Assembly: GCA_965217685.1 (NCBI GenBank)
Contig: CBDCIZ010000003.1
Coordinates: forward strand, 3,472,001 to 3,536,000
Direction: 5' to 3'
Source: Aurantimonas sp965217685
GTDB taxonomy: Bacteria; Pseudomonadota; Alphaproteobacteria; Rhizobiales; Rhizobiaceae
Length of the DNA: 64,000 nucleotides
The translations under genes were made by a program, and so were the position numbers. The notes beneath the pieces are model-generated. The model was not told the DNA's origin. It saw only the letters and a program-made list of their open reading frames with translations, and ran no database searches. Positions 37,079-46,187 of this stretch are shown in pieces. The first letter of the stretch is position 1; each line of letters starts with the position of its first letter.

Positions 37079-38614
37079 TCAGTAAGACGTCTTGCTCCAC
37101 ACCATGCTGATCGGCGTCATCGCCAGAATGTAGATGTCGAGCCAGAGCGACCAGTTCTCGATATAGTACAGGTCGTGTTCGAAGCGTGTCGTCAGCTTGG
37201 CCGGGTCGTCGATCTCGCCGCGCCATCCCTTGATCTGGGCCCAGCCGGTGATACCGGGCTTGACCCGGTGGCGTCCGAAATAGCCGTCGACGATCTCGAC
37301 GAAGGCCTGGTTGCCGCTGGACAACGCATGGACTGCGTGCGGGCGAGGGCCGACGAGCGAGAGGTCGCCGCGCAGCACGTTGACGAGCTGCGGCAACTCG
37401 TCGAGCGACGAGCGGCGGATGAATTTTCCGACGCGGGTCACTCGGCTGTCATTCCTGGTGACCACTTGGGAAGCCGTCGGGTCCGCCATCTCGTGGTAGA
37501 GCGAGCGGAACTTGAACACCTCGACGATCTGGTTGTTGAAGCCGTGCCGTTTCTGCCTGAAGAAGACCGGCCCGCGCGAGTCGAGCTTTACCGCAATCGC
37601 AGTCACCAGGAACACCGGCGACAGGACAACCAAAGCAAGGCTCGCGACGATGACGTCGAAGACGAGCTTGGCGATCCAGTCCCAATCCGCCAGAGGTCGG
37701 TCGACGACATCGATCAGCGGCACCGAGCCGATGAAGGAATAGGTGCGCGGCCTGAATTTCAGCTGCGCCGACTGGGCCGATAGGCGGATGTCGATCGGTA
37801 GCACCCAGAGCTGCTTGAGCAGCGTGAGAACCCGGTGCTCGGCCGAAAGCGGCAGGCTGACGATCAGCATGTCGATGCGGGCGAGACGGGCGAATTCGAC
37901 CAGTTCGCCGATATTGCCGAGCTTAGGGTAGCCGGCGACGATCGGCGGCGATCGGCGGTCGTCGCGGTCGTCGAAGATTCCGCAAATGCGGACATCGCTT
38001 TCGGGCTGCGCTTCGAGACTGCGGATCAGGCCTTCGGCCGCCTTTCCACCGCCGACGATGACGGCGCGCCGTTCCATCCGGCCGTTTCGCGCCCACTGCC
38101 GGATCTTCCATCGGAGCCCGGCGCGGGCAACGAACATCACCGCCAGTCCGGAGACGAACCAGCTCAGCAACCAGACGCGGGAATGGCCTGCATCGTTGTA
38201 CAGAAAGAACAGAGCGGCCGTGGTCATCGCAAGTGTCGCGCCCCAGGCGGCGGCGATCCGCCAGTAGCGCGTGATCGGGCCCTTCAGGAACGACAGTTCG
38301 TAGCCATGGGCAAGATTGATGGCGAAGACACCGATCACCGCCGCCATGACCGAGATCGAAAGATAACTCTCGATCAGGGCGCTGCCTGCGCCGACATAGC
38401 CGAAGAATATGCCGATCCCGAGGACCGCCAGAGCGGCGAACTCGATCGCGCGCAACACGCCGGCGAGCATGCGCGGGGTGATGAAGTCGTTGTTGTATTG
38501 CAGCGCTGCACGCGCCGCGAGAGCGTTGAGTTCGACAGGGCCGTCCGTGCGCCCGACCGGCAGGCTGCGAATTTTGTCGCGATCGAATGGCGTTTCGCTT
38601 TGGTACTTGCCCAT
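37079..38614 (-). CDS. Undecaprenyl-phosphate sugar phosphotransferase (WcaJ/ExoY family)
   Basis: Starts exopolysaccharide repeat units by moving a hexose-1-phosphate onto undecaprenyl phosphate. 511 residues. The N-terminal half has four membrane helices (about 50-75, 80-105, 117-138, 147-163) and a CoA-binding-like fold (RRAVIVGGGKAA). A fifth hydrophobic segment leads to the catalytic domain with KFRSLYHEMAD, RRSSLDELPQL, GDLSLVGPRPH and KPGITGWAQ, all diagnostic. The glucose-type WcaJ layout is likely. The ATG at 38614 has AGGAG 11 bases before it; the frame extends upstream without homology. Confidence 0.92.
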   Translation of the reverse strand: MGKYQSETPFDRDKIRSLPVGRTDGPVELNALAARAALQYNNDFITPRMLAGVLRAIEFAALAVLGIGIFFGYVGAGSALIESYLSISVMAAVIGVFAINLAHGYELSFLKGPITRYWRIAAAWGATLAMTTAALFFLYNDAGHSRVWLLSWFVSGLAVMFVARAGLRWKIRQWARNGRMERRAVIVGGGKAAEGLIRSLEAQPESDVRICGIFDDRDDRRSPPIVAGYPKLGNIGELVEFARLARIDMLIVSLPLSAEHRVLTLLKQLWVLPIDIRLSAQSAQLKFRPRTYSFIGSVPLIDVVDRPLADWDWIAKLVFDVIVASLALVVLSPVFLVTAIAVKLDSRGPVFFRQKRHGFNNQIVEVFKFRSLYHEMADPTASQVVTRNDSRVTRVGKFIRRSSLDELPQLVNVLRGDLSLVGPRPHAVHALSSGNQAFVEIVDGYFGRHRVKPGITGWAQIKGWRGEIDDPAKLTTRFEHDLYYIENWSLWLDIYILAMTPISMVWSKTSY

Positions 38615-38991
38615 GTTCCCAGCTCGCTCCTGCCTGCCGCGCGAACGCGGCGATGGCGCGTAAGGGGGCCTGCGATAGGCGCCTCGGCCCGGCCGACGAA
38701 ACCAGACTAACCCAAAAGCGCTACCGATCCGTTGTGACGAACAAAAAATGCCCAGGACTTCGCGCGAACGTGACGTCGGCGCGAAGTCTCGGGACGGACA
38801 GGGGCGGGTACGCGATACCTGAATTCCCGCGTCTGGATGCTGCCGAGGACGTTTTTGGCCAATCGCCTCGGCAGAAGTGAAGTGCGGCCTTTCCGAAGAA
38901 CACGTTCCGCTGGCCCGGCCGGAGATATCGAGAACTTTCCGGGTGAACCGAAGAGCGTTTGCAAAACTCACGGCTTCTTGCTGCGCCGGTC
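38615..38991. other. Gene-free interval with a long inverted repeat
   Basis: 377 bases between two minus-strand genes. It contains a perfect 10-bp inverted repeat (38756-38765 with 38779-38788, GACTTCGCGC and its complement) around a 13-base loop holding the palindrome GACGTC. On the minus strand six T residues begin about nine bases after it. It may be an operator, an attenuator for the sugar transferase, or a late terminator of the export gene. Confidence 0.5.
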
Positions 38992-39555
38992 TCAGAACCA
39001 GCGTTCGCGGACATAGAGGGTGTCGCCGGGCAGGATCGGGTCGGAAGCGAGCACGCGTCCGGTCACGAGCTGATCACCGACCTGGCGGGTGATGTCGACC
39101 GTCGCCTGTTGGGCGCGGGGGGTGAAACCGCCGGCGATGGCGACCGCTTTCTGCACCGTCATGCCGGGGAAATAGGTATACTGCCCGCCGGTGGTGATTT
39201 CGCCCATGATGAAGAACGGTCGGTATTGCTCGACCTGCACGGTGATCTTCGGATCGTTGATGTAGCCGTCGCGCAGGCGTTCGGCGATCTCGCTGCCGAC
39301 CTGGTTCGTCGTGCGACCGCGTGCCGGCACGGAGCCGACGAGCGGGAAGGCGAGATACCCGGCCTTGTCGACCGGATAGGTGTTGGTCAGCCCGTCCTGC
39401 TCGAAGACGGTGACCCGAACCTGGTCGCCGCTGTCGAGATGGTACTGCTGGTTCAGGCTGGTCTGGAAGGCCGGCGAAACCGGCTTGTAGGATGCGCAGC
39501 CGGAGCCGCTCAGCGCGAGGACCAATGCGAGCAGGGCGTGTGTGGGTTTCAACAT
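38992..39555 (-). CDS. Polysaccharide export lipoprotein (Wza/ExoF family)
   Basis: 187-residue outer-membrane auxiliary (OPX) protein. The signal peptide ends in SGSGCAS, so Cys20 is the likely lipidation site. The Poly_export (PES) domain follows with YHLDSGDQVRVTVFEQ and the SLBB-like part with YFPGMTVQKAVAIAGGFTPRA. It is short, with one SLBB domain, so it lacks the transmembrane barrel helix part of full Wza. It lies upstream of the sugar transferase on the same strand and divergent from the CpsD-like gene. Confidence 0.9.
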   Translation of the reverse strand: MLKPTHALLALVLALSGSGCASYKPVSPAFQTSLNQQYHLDSGDQVRVTVFEQDGLTNTYPVDKAGYLAFPLVGSVPARGRTTNQVGSEIAERLRDGYINDPKITVQVEQYRPFFIMGEITTGGQYTYFPGMTVQKAVAIAGGFTPRAQQATVDITRQVGDQLVTGRVLASDPILPGDTLYVRERWF

Positions 39556-39857
39556 CTCGAGCGTGTCCCGTCGCGCACTAGCCGGTGGCGCACTTGGTGT
39601 GGCGTCTGTCGATGTTTGTAATCCGTTAGGGTTAATCGACGGTAAAGCGTGGGGAGAACGACGATCGCGGCTGTTTAACGCGGCGGTTACCCCGATGGAG
39701 GATGCTGCCGACATCGTGACGGATGCCGGAGTTCAACCATGGATCACACTTGTCCGACTGGCCGCCACACCGCGCGGCCGTCGATGCGGCGCAAGGACGG
39801 CCCTCTGCGCGAGCCATTCGCTCAGGCCGGTCGCCGCGCGATCACGGAGCGTCGGCG
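39556..39857. promoter_or_regulatory. Divergent intergenic region, export lipoprotein / CpsD-like gene
   Basis: 302 bases. The stretch 39610-39670 is more AT-rich (contains GTTAGGGTTAATCG) and is the likely promoter region for the export gene. The frame of the CpsD-like gene stays open back to 39723, but I see no convincing coding sequence there. Confidence 0.4.
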
Positions 39858-40709
39858 ATGACCGGCGTTTCCGTCGGCCAGATCGGCCAGCGGATCGGCG
39901 GCTTGCTGGGAAGGGCAAGGCCCTTTGCCCGCCGCGAGGAGGTCGAACCGCGAGCCGATAGCGCGCTGGCGGCCATGCGGCGCGCGAAGGCGACGATGGA
40001 TCGTTTCTGCGACGACGAGATCAAGACGTCGGTCGAGAGGTCGCGTCCCGGCCGCGAACGCAATGACGATTTCGGCGATGCCGGAGCTTCAGCACATGGC
40101 GGCACGACTTTAGCCGATTTTCCCGTAACCCCCGAGGAGGTTGTCGCGGCGCTCGGCGACGGGATGGTGCCGCGGCTCGTCGTTCTGTCCGCCGTGCGCA
40201 AGCGACGGTCTGCCGGGCCGAACGCGCCAGGCGCCATGCGGCTGGCACGGGCCACGGCGGCCAGGAACCTTTCGACGATCGTCATCGATCTCAGCCGACA
40301 TGGCGACATTACGTTGGCGATCGGCGGCGTCTCGATGGTGGACGCCCAGAAATTGACAGGCCTTGGCGACTGGTTGAAAGGCGACATCGAACTCGCCGAG
40401 GCGATCCATCGCGACCCGCAGAGTGGCGCCCACCTCGTTCCGTCAGGCGGTTTCGATTTCCTCGATGCCGAAGATGCCGACGTCGCCGATCTGGTGTTCT
40501 TCGTCGTCGCCTGCTGCGGCGTCTACGACTGCGTGCTGATGTCCTGCGGTTCGGAGGCGATCGACCTTCTCCCGGCGCTTCTCGACGACGACGCGGCGCT
40601 GATCCTCGACGGCGGCCATGACGGGCACCGATCGATCGCCGGCGCCGTCGAGGCGATCGGCGTCACCGAATGGCTGGAGCTTTCCCCTGAACCGTTCGAA
40701 TTGTCATGA
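39858..40709 (+). CDS. CpsD/CapB-like polysaccharide P-loop protein lacking Walker A
   Basis: 283 residues. The first ~90 are polar. From ~100 the order is that of exopolysaccharide tyrosine autokinases: a strand (PRLVVLSAV, 105-113), a helix (AMRLARATAARN), IVIDLS where Walker A' normally sits, then GLGDWLKGDIELAEAIHRDP and GAHLVPSGGFD, which match the family's G(L)xDxLxG and lxPaG motifs. The loop after strand 1 is RKRRSAGPNAPG rather than GxGKT/S, and the acidic residues of Walker A' are reduced, so ATP binding looks lost. No C-terminal tyrosine cluster. Probably a partner of the neighbouring export genes. Confidence 0.65.
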   Translation: MTGVSVGQIGQRIGGLLGRARPFARREEVEPRADSALAAMRRAKATMDRFCDDEIKTSVERSRPGRERNDDFGDAGASAHGGTTLADFPVTPEEVVAALGDGMVPRLVVLSAVRKRRSAGPNAPGAMRLARATAARNLSTIVIDLSRHGDITLAIGGVSMVDAQKLTGLGDWLKGDIELAEAIHRDPQSGAHLVPSGGFDFLDAEDADVADLVFFVVACCGVYDCVLMSCGSEAIDLLPALLDDDAALILDGGHDGHRSIAGAVEAIGVTEWLELSPEPFELS

Positions 40710-40750
40710 CGCCGTCCGGATTTCGAGCCCCATCGAGCCGCACAAATTTG

Positions 40751-40963
40751 TCAGCGGCGCTTCGGCTCGGTCTCCATCCATTTGATGACGAACATCGCCG
40801 GCACCACCCAAAGGATGCCGGTGAAGAAGAAATACAGAAGATGGACGAAGCCGCCTGCCTCGCCGAGATAGGCGGTGGCAACGGCGGTGGCGACGATGGC
40901 GTAGACGATGACGAGCACGAGCAGGATCATCGTGCCGATGAGTTTCTTGATGCGGATCGGCAT
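40751..40963 (-). CDS. DUF2842 domain-containing membrane protein
   Basis: 70 residues with two hydrophobic helices (about 9-33 and 40-60), a basic start MPIRIKKLIGT, and FVIKWMETEP at the end, as in DUF2842. The family is small, alphaproteobacterial, and often beside ctaA, as here. Function unknown. ATG 40963 was chosen over the longer in-frame 41086 because the family starts there. Confidence 0.82.
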   Translation of the reverse strand: MPIRIKKLIGTMILLVLVIVYAIVATAVATAYLGEAGGFVHLLYFFFTGILWVVPAMFVIKWMETEPKRR

Positions 40964-41368
40964 GTCGTCTCCTGAAGGCGGTCTTCGTCTGCCGCCAAGG
41001 GCGGGGCGTTCGACAGGCCGTCCGATAGTGGCGGACGCATCGGCGCGAACAGCCCGGCCGAACTCGGGTCCGGTCGCTACAACCATTCGGCGCCCTCGCG
41101 ATTTTGCCCCTTATGCCGCCGAAACGGCGCGAATTCTACAGGGAAACCGCATTCGGGCTGGGACCGATTGGCACTGGCGATCGTTCATCGCGGTGCCCGA
41201 CCGGATCAAGCGACCTAACGGTTCTCCCGCCCGAGGTCCTGAACCATGTTTGCCGGAACCGTACCTGCGCGAACTGAGATCGACGATCTCACATACCCCG
41301 CTCAGCCCGCCATGCCTGCGACCACGGCGCCCTTGATCGCGCTCCGGTTTGGGTGCACATCGCCCGCC
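40964..41368. promoter_or_regulatory. Divergent intergenic region, DUF2842 / ctaA
   Basis: 405 bases between the two divergent starts. Frames run through it on both strands but show no protein features. No hairpin stands out. Confidence 0.4.
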
Positions 41369-42466
41369 ATGTCGACGATCTCATCCTACCAGGCGCGCGC
41401 GGCGTCGGACACGACCCTTTCGAGGCAGGAACGCAATCGCCGGACGATCCGCATCTGGCTGTATTGCGCCGCCGCCTTGATCTTCGCGGTGGTGCTGGTC
41501 GGCGGCGCGACACGCCTGACGGAATCCGGCCTGTCGATCACCGAATGGAAGCCGATTCATGGCGTCGTCCCGCCGCTGTCGACCGCCGAGTGGCAGGAAG
41601 AGTTCAAGCTCTACCAGCAGATCCCGCAATATGAGCAGATGAACGCCGGCATGACGCTGGACGGCTTCAAGACGATCTATTGGTGGGAGTGGGCGCATCG
41701 CTTTCTCGCCCGTGCCGTGGGGTTCGTCTTCGCCATACCGCTCGCCTTCTTCTGGCTGAGCGGACGCATCGAGCCTTTCCTCAAGCCCAGGCTTCTCGGT
41801 ATTCTGGCCTTGGGCGGGTTGCAGGGGGCAATCGGCTGGTGGATGGTCGCCTCGGGCCTGTCTGTGCGTACCGAGGTCAGCCAGTACCGGCTCGCCACGC
41901 ACCTGACGATGGCCTGCATCATCTTCGCCGCGACCGTGTGGGTCGCACGCGGTCTCGCGCCGAAACGTCACGACGCGCCGCCATCGCGCGGCTCGGTCTA
42001 TGTCGGCGGGCTGATCGTTCTCCTGGCGCTCGCTCAGATCTACATGGGCGGTCTCGTTGCCGGACTGCGCGCTGGCTACACCTTCAACACCTGGCCGCTG
42101 ATGGATGGAGCGATCGTCCCGAACGGGCTGTTCGTGATGCAGCCGGCCTGGCGCAACTTTTTCGAGAACGTGATGACGGTGCAGTTCATGCACCGCATGG
42201 GCGCATACGCGCTTTTTGCCGTGGTTGGTCTGCATGCGCTGGCGTCATATGTCCAGGCGTCGGGCACGCGCCATGCGCGACGCGCCGGCATCCTGTTCCT
42301 TCTGGTGCTGGCACAGGCTGCCATCGGCATCACGACGCTGCTGCTCGCGGTGCCCATCGAATGGGGCCTGATGCATCAGGCCGGTGGCATCATCGTGCTC
42401 GCCGCGACTATGCTGCATGCGCGGGGACTGAAGGGCGAATATCCAGGGCCGGCGCTGGCGCGTTAG
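41369..42466 (+). CDS. ctaA: Heme A synthase, COX15/CtaA type
   Basis: Inner-membrane monooxygenase converting heme O to heme A for aa3-type oxidases. 365 residues, eight membrane helices. The heme-ligand histidines are in EWAHRFLARAVG and TEVSQYRLATHLTM for the first half, and QFMHRMGAYALF and GLMHQAGGI for the second. The N-terminal GGATRLTESGLSITEWKPIHGVVPP is a strong family signature. The ATG at 41369 gives a normal-length N-terminus; the frame is open from 41246. Confidence 0.95.
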   Translation: MSTISSYQARAASDTTLSRQERNRRTIRIWLYCAAALIFAVVLVGGATRLTESGLSITEWKPIHGVVPPLSTAEWQEEFKLYQQIPQYEQMNAGMTLDGFKTIYWWEWAHRFLARAVGFVFAIPLAFFWLSGRIEPFLKPRLLGILALGGLQGAIGWWMVASGLSVRTEVSQYRLATHLTMACIIFAATVWVARGLAPKRHDAPPSRGSVYVGGLIVLLALAQIYMGGLVAGLRAGYTFNTWPLMDGAIVPNGLFVMQPAWRNFFENVMTVQFMHRMGAYALFAVVGLHALASYVQASGTRHARRAGILFLLVLAQAAIGITTLLLAVPIEWGLMHQAGGIIVLAATMLHARGLKGEYPGPALAR

Positions 42467-42473
42467 AAACCGC

Positions 42474-43529
42474 TTACGGGAACAGCGGCAACTGCTCGAT
42501 GCCCGTCGTCTCCTCGATGCCGTAGGCGACATTGAAGTTCTGGATGGCCTGCCCGGCCGAGCCCTTGACCAGATTGTCGAGGGTCGAAATGACGATGGCG
42601 CGGCCGGGAATGCGGTCGGCGACGACGTTGACGACGACGTAGTTAGAGCCTCGCACCATCTGGGTCTGCGGCAGGACGTCCTCGTCGGCGACGGTGACGA
42701 AGGGCTCGGCCCGGTAGGTCTCGATCAGGTGCTGGCGCAGATCGGCGGCCGTCTGTCCGTCGGCAAGGCGGACATAGCTGGTGCAGAGTTCGCCGCGACT
42801 CATCGGGATGAGGTGCGGTGTGAAGTTGACCTTGAGGTCCGCTATTCCGGCGGCAAGGCCGATCTCCTGCTCGATTTCGGCCATGTGCCGATGCTTGGCG
42901 ACGGAATAGGGCGACAGACCTTCGCCCGCCTCACAGAACAGAGTGTTCTCCTTCAGGCCTCGCCCGGCGCCCGATACGCCGGACTTTGCATCGATGATGA
43001 TGTCGCTCGCATCGATCAGGCCGGCCTTGGCCAGCGGCACGAGCGAGATCAGGACGGCGGTCGGATAGCAGCCCGGGCAGGCGATCAGTCGCGCCTTGGC
43101 GATCGCATCGCGCTTGAGCTCGGTGAGGCCGTAGGCGGCCTCCTTCTGGATGTCGGGCGCGATGTGGTCGAGGCCGTACCATTCCTTGTAGTCGGCCGGG
43201 TTGCGCAGCCGGAAATCGGCCGACATGTCAATAATCCTGGTGTTCGGATGGTTGGCGAAGATGTCCTTGGTGATTGCCTGGGTCGTGCCGTGGGGCAGGC
43301 CGCAGAACACCGCGTCGACCGCGTTCCAGTCGGCGTCGTCGATCGCGATGAGGTCCGGCAGGTCGACATGGGCGAGATGCTTGAAGACCGCGCGCATCGG
43401 CTTGCCGGCATGGCTGTTCGCCGTCAGCGTGACGATCTCCATGTTCGGATGGCGCACGGCCAGACGCACCAGATCGGCCCCGGTATAGCCGCTGGCGCCG
43501 AGCACGCCGATCTTGATCTTGTCGCTCAT
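42474..43529 (-). CDS. argC: N-acetyl-gamma-glutamyl-phosphate reductase
   Basis: Third step of arginine synthesis, NADPH-dependent. 351 residues. NAD(P)-binding GVLGASGYTGADLVRL at 8-23, catalytic Cys154 in CPGCYPTA, and the histidine-containing HRHMAEIEQE with FTPHLIPMSRG downstream. Type 1 ArgC. It ends 7 bases from the ctaA stop, tail to tail. In Rhizobiales it usually lies near rpsI and rplM, as here. Confidence 0.96.
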   Translation of the reverse strand: MSDKIKIGVLGASGYTGADLVRLAVRHPNMEIVTLTANSHAGKPMRAVFKHLAHVDLPDLIAIDDADWNAVDAVFCGLPHGTTQAITKDIFANHPNTRIIDMSADFRLRNPADYKEWYGLDHIAPDIQKEAAYGLTELKRDAIAKARLIACPGCYPTAVLISLVPLAKAGLIDASDIIIDAKSGVSGAGRGLKENTLFCEAGEGLSPYSVAKHRHMAEIEQEIGLAAGIADLKVNFTPHLIPMSRGELCTSYVRLADGQTAADLRQHLIETYRAEPFVTVADEDVLPQTQMVRGSNYVVVNVVADRIPGRAIVISTLDNLVKGSAGQAIQNFNVAYGIEETTGIEQLPLFP

Positions 43530-43678
43530 GGGTCTGGCCTTCTCGTCCCCGTATTCGGTCGGGCCCAGCCGGGTGGACGACGACGCCTCGTGCCAGGTCC
43601 TCTAGCGCAAAACGACCACAGGACAAAGGGGCGCGGGCGTCCTGGCCGTCGTTCGCGCGCCGTTCCGTATCGACGGCC

Positions 43679-44824
43679 TCAGCGTTGGAGCGCATCCTTT
43701 AGCGCGCCGACGATGTGGTCCTGCGTTTCCTCCGGGAGATAGGCATGCATCGGCAGGCTGATTACGTCGTGTGAGAGCGCGTCGGAGACCGGCAGGCCGT
43801 TGCCGACGACCGGGAAGTGCTTGTAGGCCGTCTGCTGATGGAGGGACTTGGGATAATAAGTCGCTGTCGGAACGCCTTGATCCTTCAGATACGTCTGGAC
43901 GGCCGCGCGGTCGGTGCCGGCGGGCAGGCGCACTGTGTATTGCGCCCAGGTCGAAACCGCGTCGCGAAGCAGCGACTGCGTGGTGACGACTCCTTCCAGA
44001 AGGCTGTGATAGCGCGCCGCGATGTGGCCACGGGTCTCGATCTCTTCGGGAAAGATCGCAAGTTTCTCGAGCAAGATCGCCGCCTGCAGCGTGTCCATGC
44101 GGCCGTTCATGCCGATGCGGATATTGTCGTATTTGTCCTCGAAATTCTGGCCGTGGACGCGCAACGAGGCAAGGATTTCGAAGAAGGCCGCGTCGTTGGT
44201 CTGCACCGCACCGCCATCGCCGTAGCACCCCAGCGGCTTGGCCGGAAAGAAGCTGGTTGCGACGACGTCTGCCCAGTGGCTCGACAGATGGCCGTCGATC
44301 GTGCCGCCATAGCCTTGCGCGGCGTCGGAGATCAGCTTCATGCCGTTGTCGTCGGCAAGCCTGCGAATGGCCGGATAGTCGGCGGGCTGGCCGAACAGGT
44401 CGACGGCGATGATGACCTTCAGCCTGTCCGGATCGTGCTTGGTCATGGCCTCGGCGATCGCCTTTTCGAGGCTGGCCGGGTCCATGTTGAAGGTGGTCTC
44501 GTCGACGTCGACGAAATAGGGGATCGCGCCGAGCCAGGCGACGACCTCGGCGGTCGCGGCAAAGGTGAAACTCGGGCAGAAGACGATGTCGCCCGTGCGC
44601 AGGCCCCAGGCCATCAGCGGCAGGGCCAGTGCATCCGTGCCGGAACCGCAGGAGAGCGTGTGCTGCATCTGACCGAAGGCTGAAAGCTCGGCCTCGAGCT
44701 CGCGGATTTCCGGGCCGAGGATGAAGGCGCCATGGTCGAGCACCGCGGCCATGCGCCGGTCGACCTTGTCGCGAATGCGGTCGCGCTGGGTGGCGAGATC
44801 GATGAAGGGGATGTTCACAGCCAT
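43679..44824 (-). CDS. DegT/DnrJ/EryC1/StrS family aminotransferase
   Basis: 381-residue PLP enzyme of the sugar-aminotransferase family. The PLP lysine is K196 in SFFPAKPLGCYGDGGA, the aspartate stacking on the cofactor is in LISDAAQGYG, and the N-terminal IPFIDLATQRDRI with GPEIRELEAELSAF is typical. Such enzymes aminate nucleotide-linked keto sugars for LPS or polysaccharide. No sugar-nucleotide genes adjoin it, so the substrate is not known. Possibly linked to the glycosyltransferases elsewhere in the window. Confidence 0.9.
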   Translation of the reverse strand: MAVNIPFIDLATQRDRIRDKVDRRMAAVLDHGAFILGPEIRELEAELSAFGQMQHTLSCGSGTDALALPLMAWGLRTGDIVFCPSFTFAATAEVVAWLGAIPYFVDVDETTFNMDPASLEKAIAEAMTKHDPDRLKVIIAVDLFGQPADYPAIRRLADDNGMKLISDAAQGYGGTIDGHLSSHWADVVATSFFPAKPLGCYGDGGAVQTNDAAFFEILASLRVHGQNFEDKYDNIRIGMNGRMDTLQAAILLEKLAIFPEEIETRGHIAARYHSLLEGVVTTQSLLRDAVSTWAQYTVRLPAGTDRAAVQTYLKDQGVPTATYYPKSLHQQTAYKHFPVVGNGLPVSDALSHDVISLPMHAYLPEETQDHIVGALKDALQR

Positions 44825-45014
44825 GGCCTTGGATGTCCGAGTATGTTTCCGAGTGGGGTTCGATTACGGGATTGTGCGAATCACCGACTTGCGAGCCTGA
44901 CGCGGTGTGAATCAAAACACCCCGGTAGCGCCATTCAAAATTCATATCAGCGGCTTAATGGTTTTTGCGAATTTACCCCGCAAAGCACTTGAATCGATCC
45001 GTGAAGCGACGCGG

Positions 45015-45989
45015 TCAGGCGCCGCCGCGGGCCTGTTTTTCCGCCAGATGGCCGACGAGATAGAGCGCGATCGTCGATCCGGCGATGGCGGTGATGTCGG
45101 CATGGTCGTAGGAGGGCACGATCTCCACGACGTCGGCCCCGACGATCTGCAAATTCTTCAGATGCCGCAGCACCGACAACATCTTGGCGCTGGACGGCCC
45201 GCCGGAGACCGGGGTGCCGGTGCCCGGCGCGAAGGCCGGGTCCAGGCAGTCGATGTCGAAGGTGAGATAGACGTTGGTGCCTCGGGTTCGGGCGTAGATC
45301 GCCTCGGCGATAGCCGCAGCGCGCATCTCCTCGACGGCCTCGCCGAAAAGGATCTCGATGCCGCAATCCTCCGGCGCATGGGTGCGGATGCCGATCTGGA
45401 TGGAGGTCGCCGGATCGATCAGCCCGGCCTCGACGGCGGCCTTGACGAAGGATCCGTGATCGACACGCGGATCGCCATTGGCATCCTGCGCGACCGGCCA
45501 GGTGTCCTGATGGGCGTCGAACTGGACGAGCGACAGTTTGCCGTATCGCTCCGCGTGGGCCTGCAACAGCGGAAACGTGATCGAATGGTCGCCGCCGAGG
45601 GTCAGGAGGAAGCCGGTGCGATCGAGGATCGCGGCGGCCTCCGCGCGGATCGCGGCGTGGGCCGTCTCCGGCAGCCGATAGTCGAGGGCGCAGTCGCCGT
45701 AGTCGACGACGGCCAGAGCCTCGAAAAGATCGCGGGCGAACGGATATTGCGGATCGTTGTCGAAGATCGCCGAGGCACGGCGCAGGGCCTGCGGGCCGAA
45801 GCGTGTGCCGGTGCGGTTGGAGACCGCGCCGTCGAAGGGCACACCCCAAACGGTGACATCGCTTGCCTCGGCCGTCTTGGTCAGCTTGCGGCGCATGAAG
45901 GAGAGGGTGCCCGCATAGGTCGGATCGCTCGCCGCACCCAGGACCCCGCTCGCGGTGAAACCGTGGTCGATCGCTTTGCCGCCTGCCAT
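45015..45989 (-). CDS. speB: Agmatinase (ureohydrolase family)
   Basis: Hydrolyses agmatine to putrescine and urea with two Mn2+. 324 residues. Metal ligands are in GGDHS (132-136), FDAHQDT (157-163) and FDIDCLDPAFAPG (near 243). The NRTGTRFGPQALR loop near residue 58 and GGPSS late are normal for the family. Arginase-family members with other guanidino substrates cannot be excluded. ATG 45989 is chosen; the frame runs on to 46073. The 190 bases to the aminotransferase gene are empty. Confidence 0.87.
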   Translation of the reverse strand: MAGGKAIDHGFTASGVLGAASDPTYAGTLSFMRRKLTKTAEASDVTVWGVPFDGAVSNRTGTRFGPQALRRASAIFDNDPQYPFARDLFEALAVVDYGDCALDYRLPETAHAAIRAEAAAILDRTGFLLTLGGDHSITFPLLQAHAERYGKLSLVQFDAHQDTWPVAQDANGDPRVDHGSFVKAAVEAGLIDPATSIQIGIRTHAPEDCGIEILFGEAVEEMRAAAIAEAIYARTRGTNVYLTFDIDCLDPAFAPGTGTPVSGGPSSAKMLSVLRHLKNLQIVGADVVEIVPSYDHADITAIAGSTIALYLVGHLAEKQARGGA

Positions 45990-46115
45990 GGGCTGTCCTC
46001 CGGGGTCGCACGCGTCTTGGAAACGTAAGGCGGGGATAGCGGCCGGTGCGCGGCGATGCAATTGCGAAGGCACGGCGCTGACCTTCGACCGGAAAAATCG
46101 ACATCCGAAACGACG

Positions 46116-46143
46116 AAAGCCGACGGGTCGACCCGACGGCTTT
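46116..46143 (-). terminator. Terminator-like hairpin after rpsI
   Basis: A 7-bp outer stem (AAAGCCG / CGGCTTT), an A-A mismatch, then a 4-bp inner stem closing TCGA, 45 bases past the rpsI stop. The following T run on the minus strand is weak (CGTCGTTTC). Confidence 0.55.
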
Positions 46144-46187
46144 CAAAGATCGTTCGACGGTCGATGCCGCTGGTGCGGCAGCAGACC

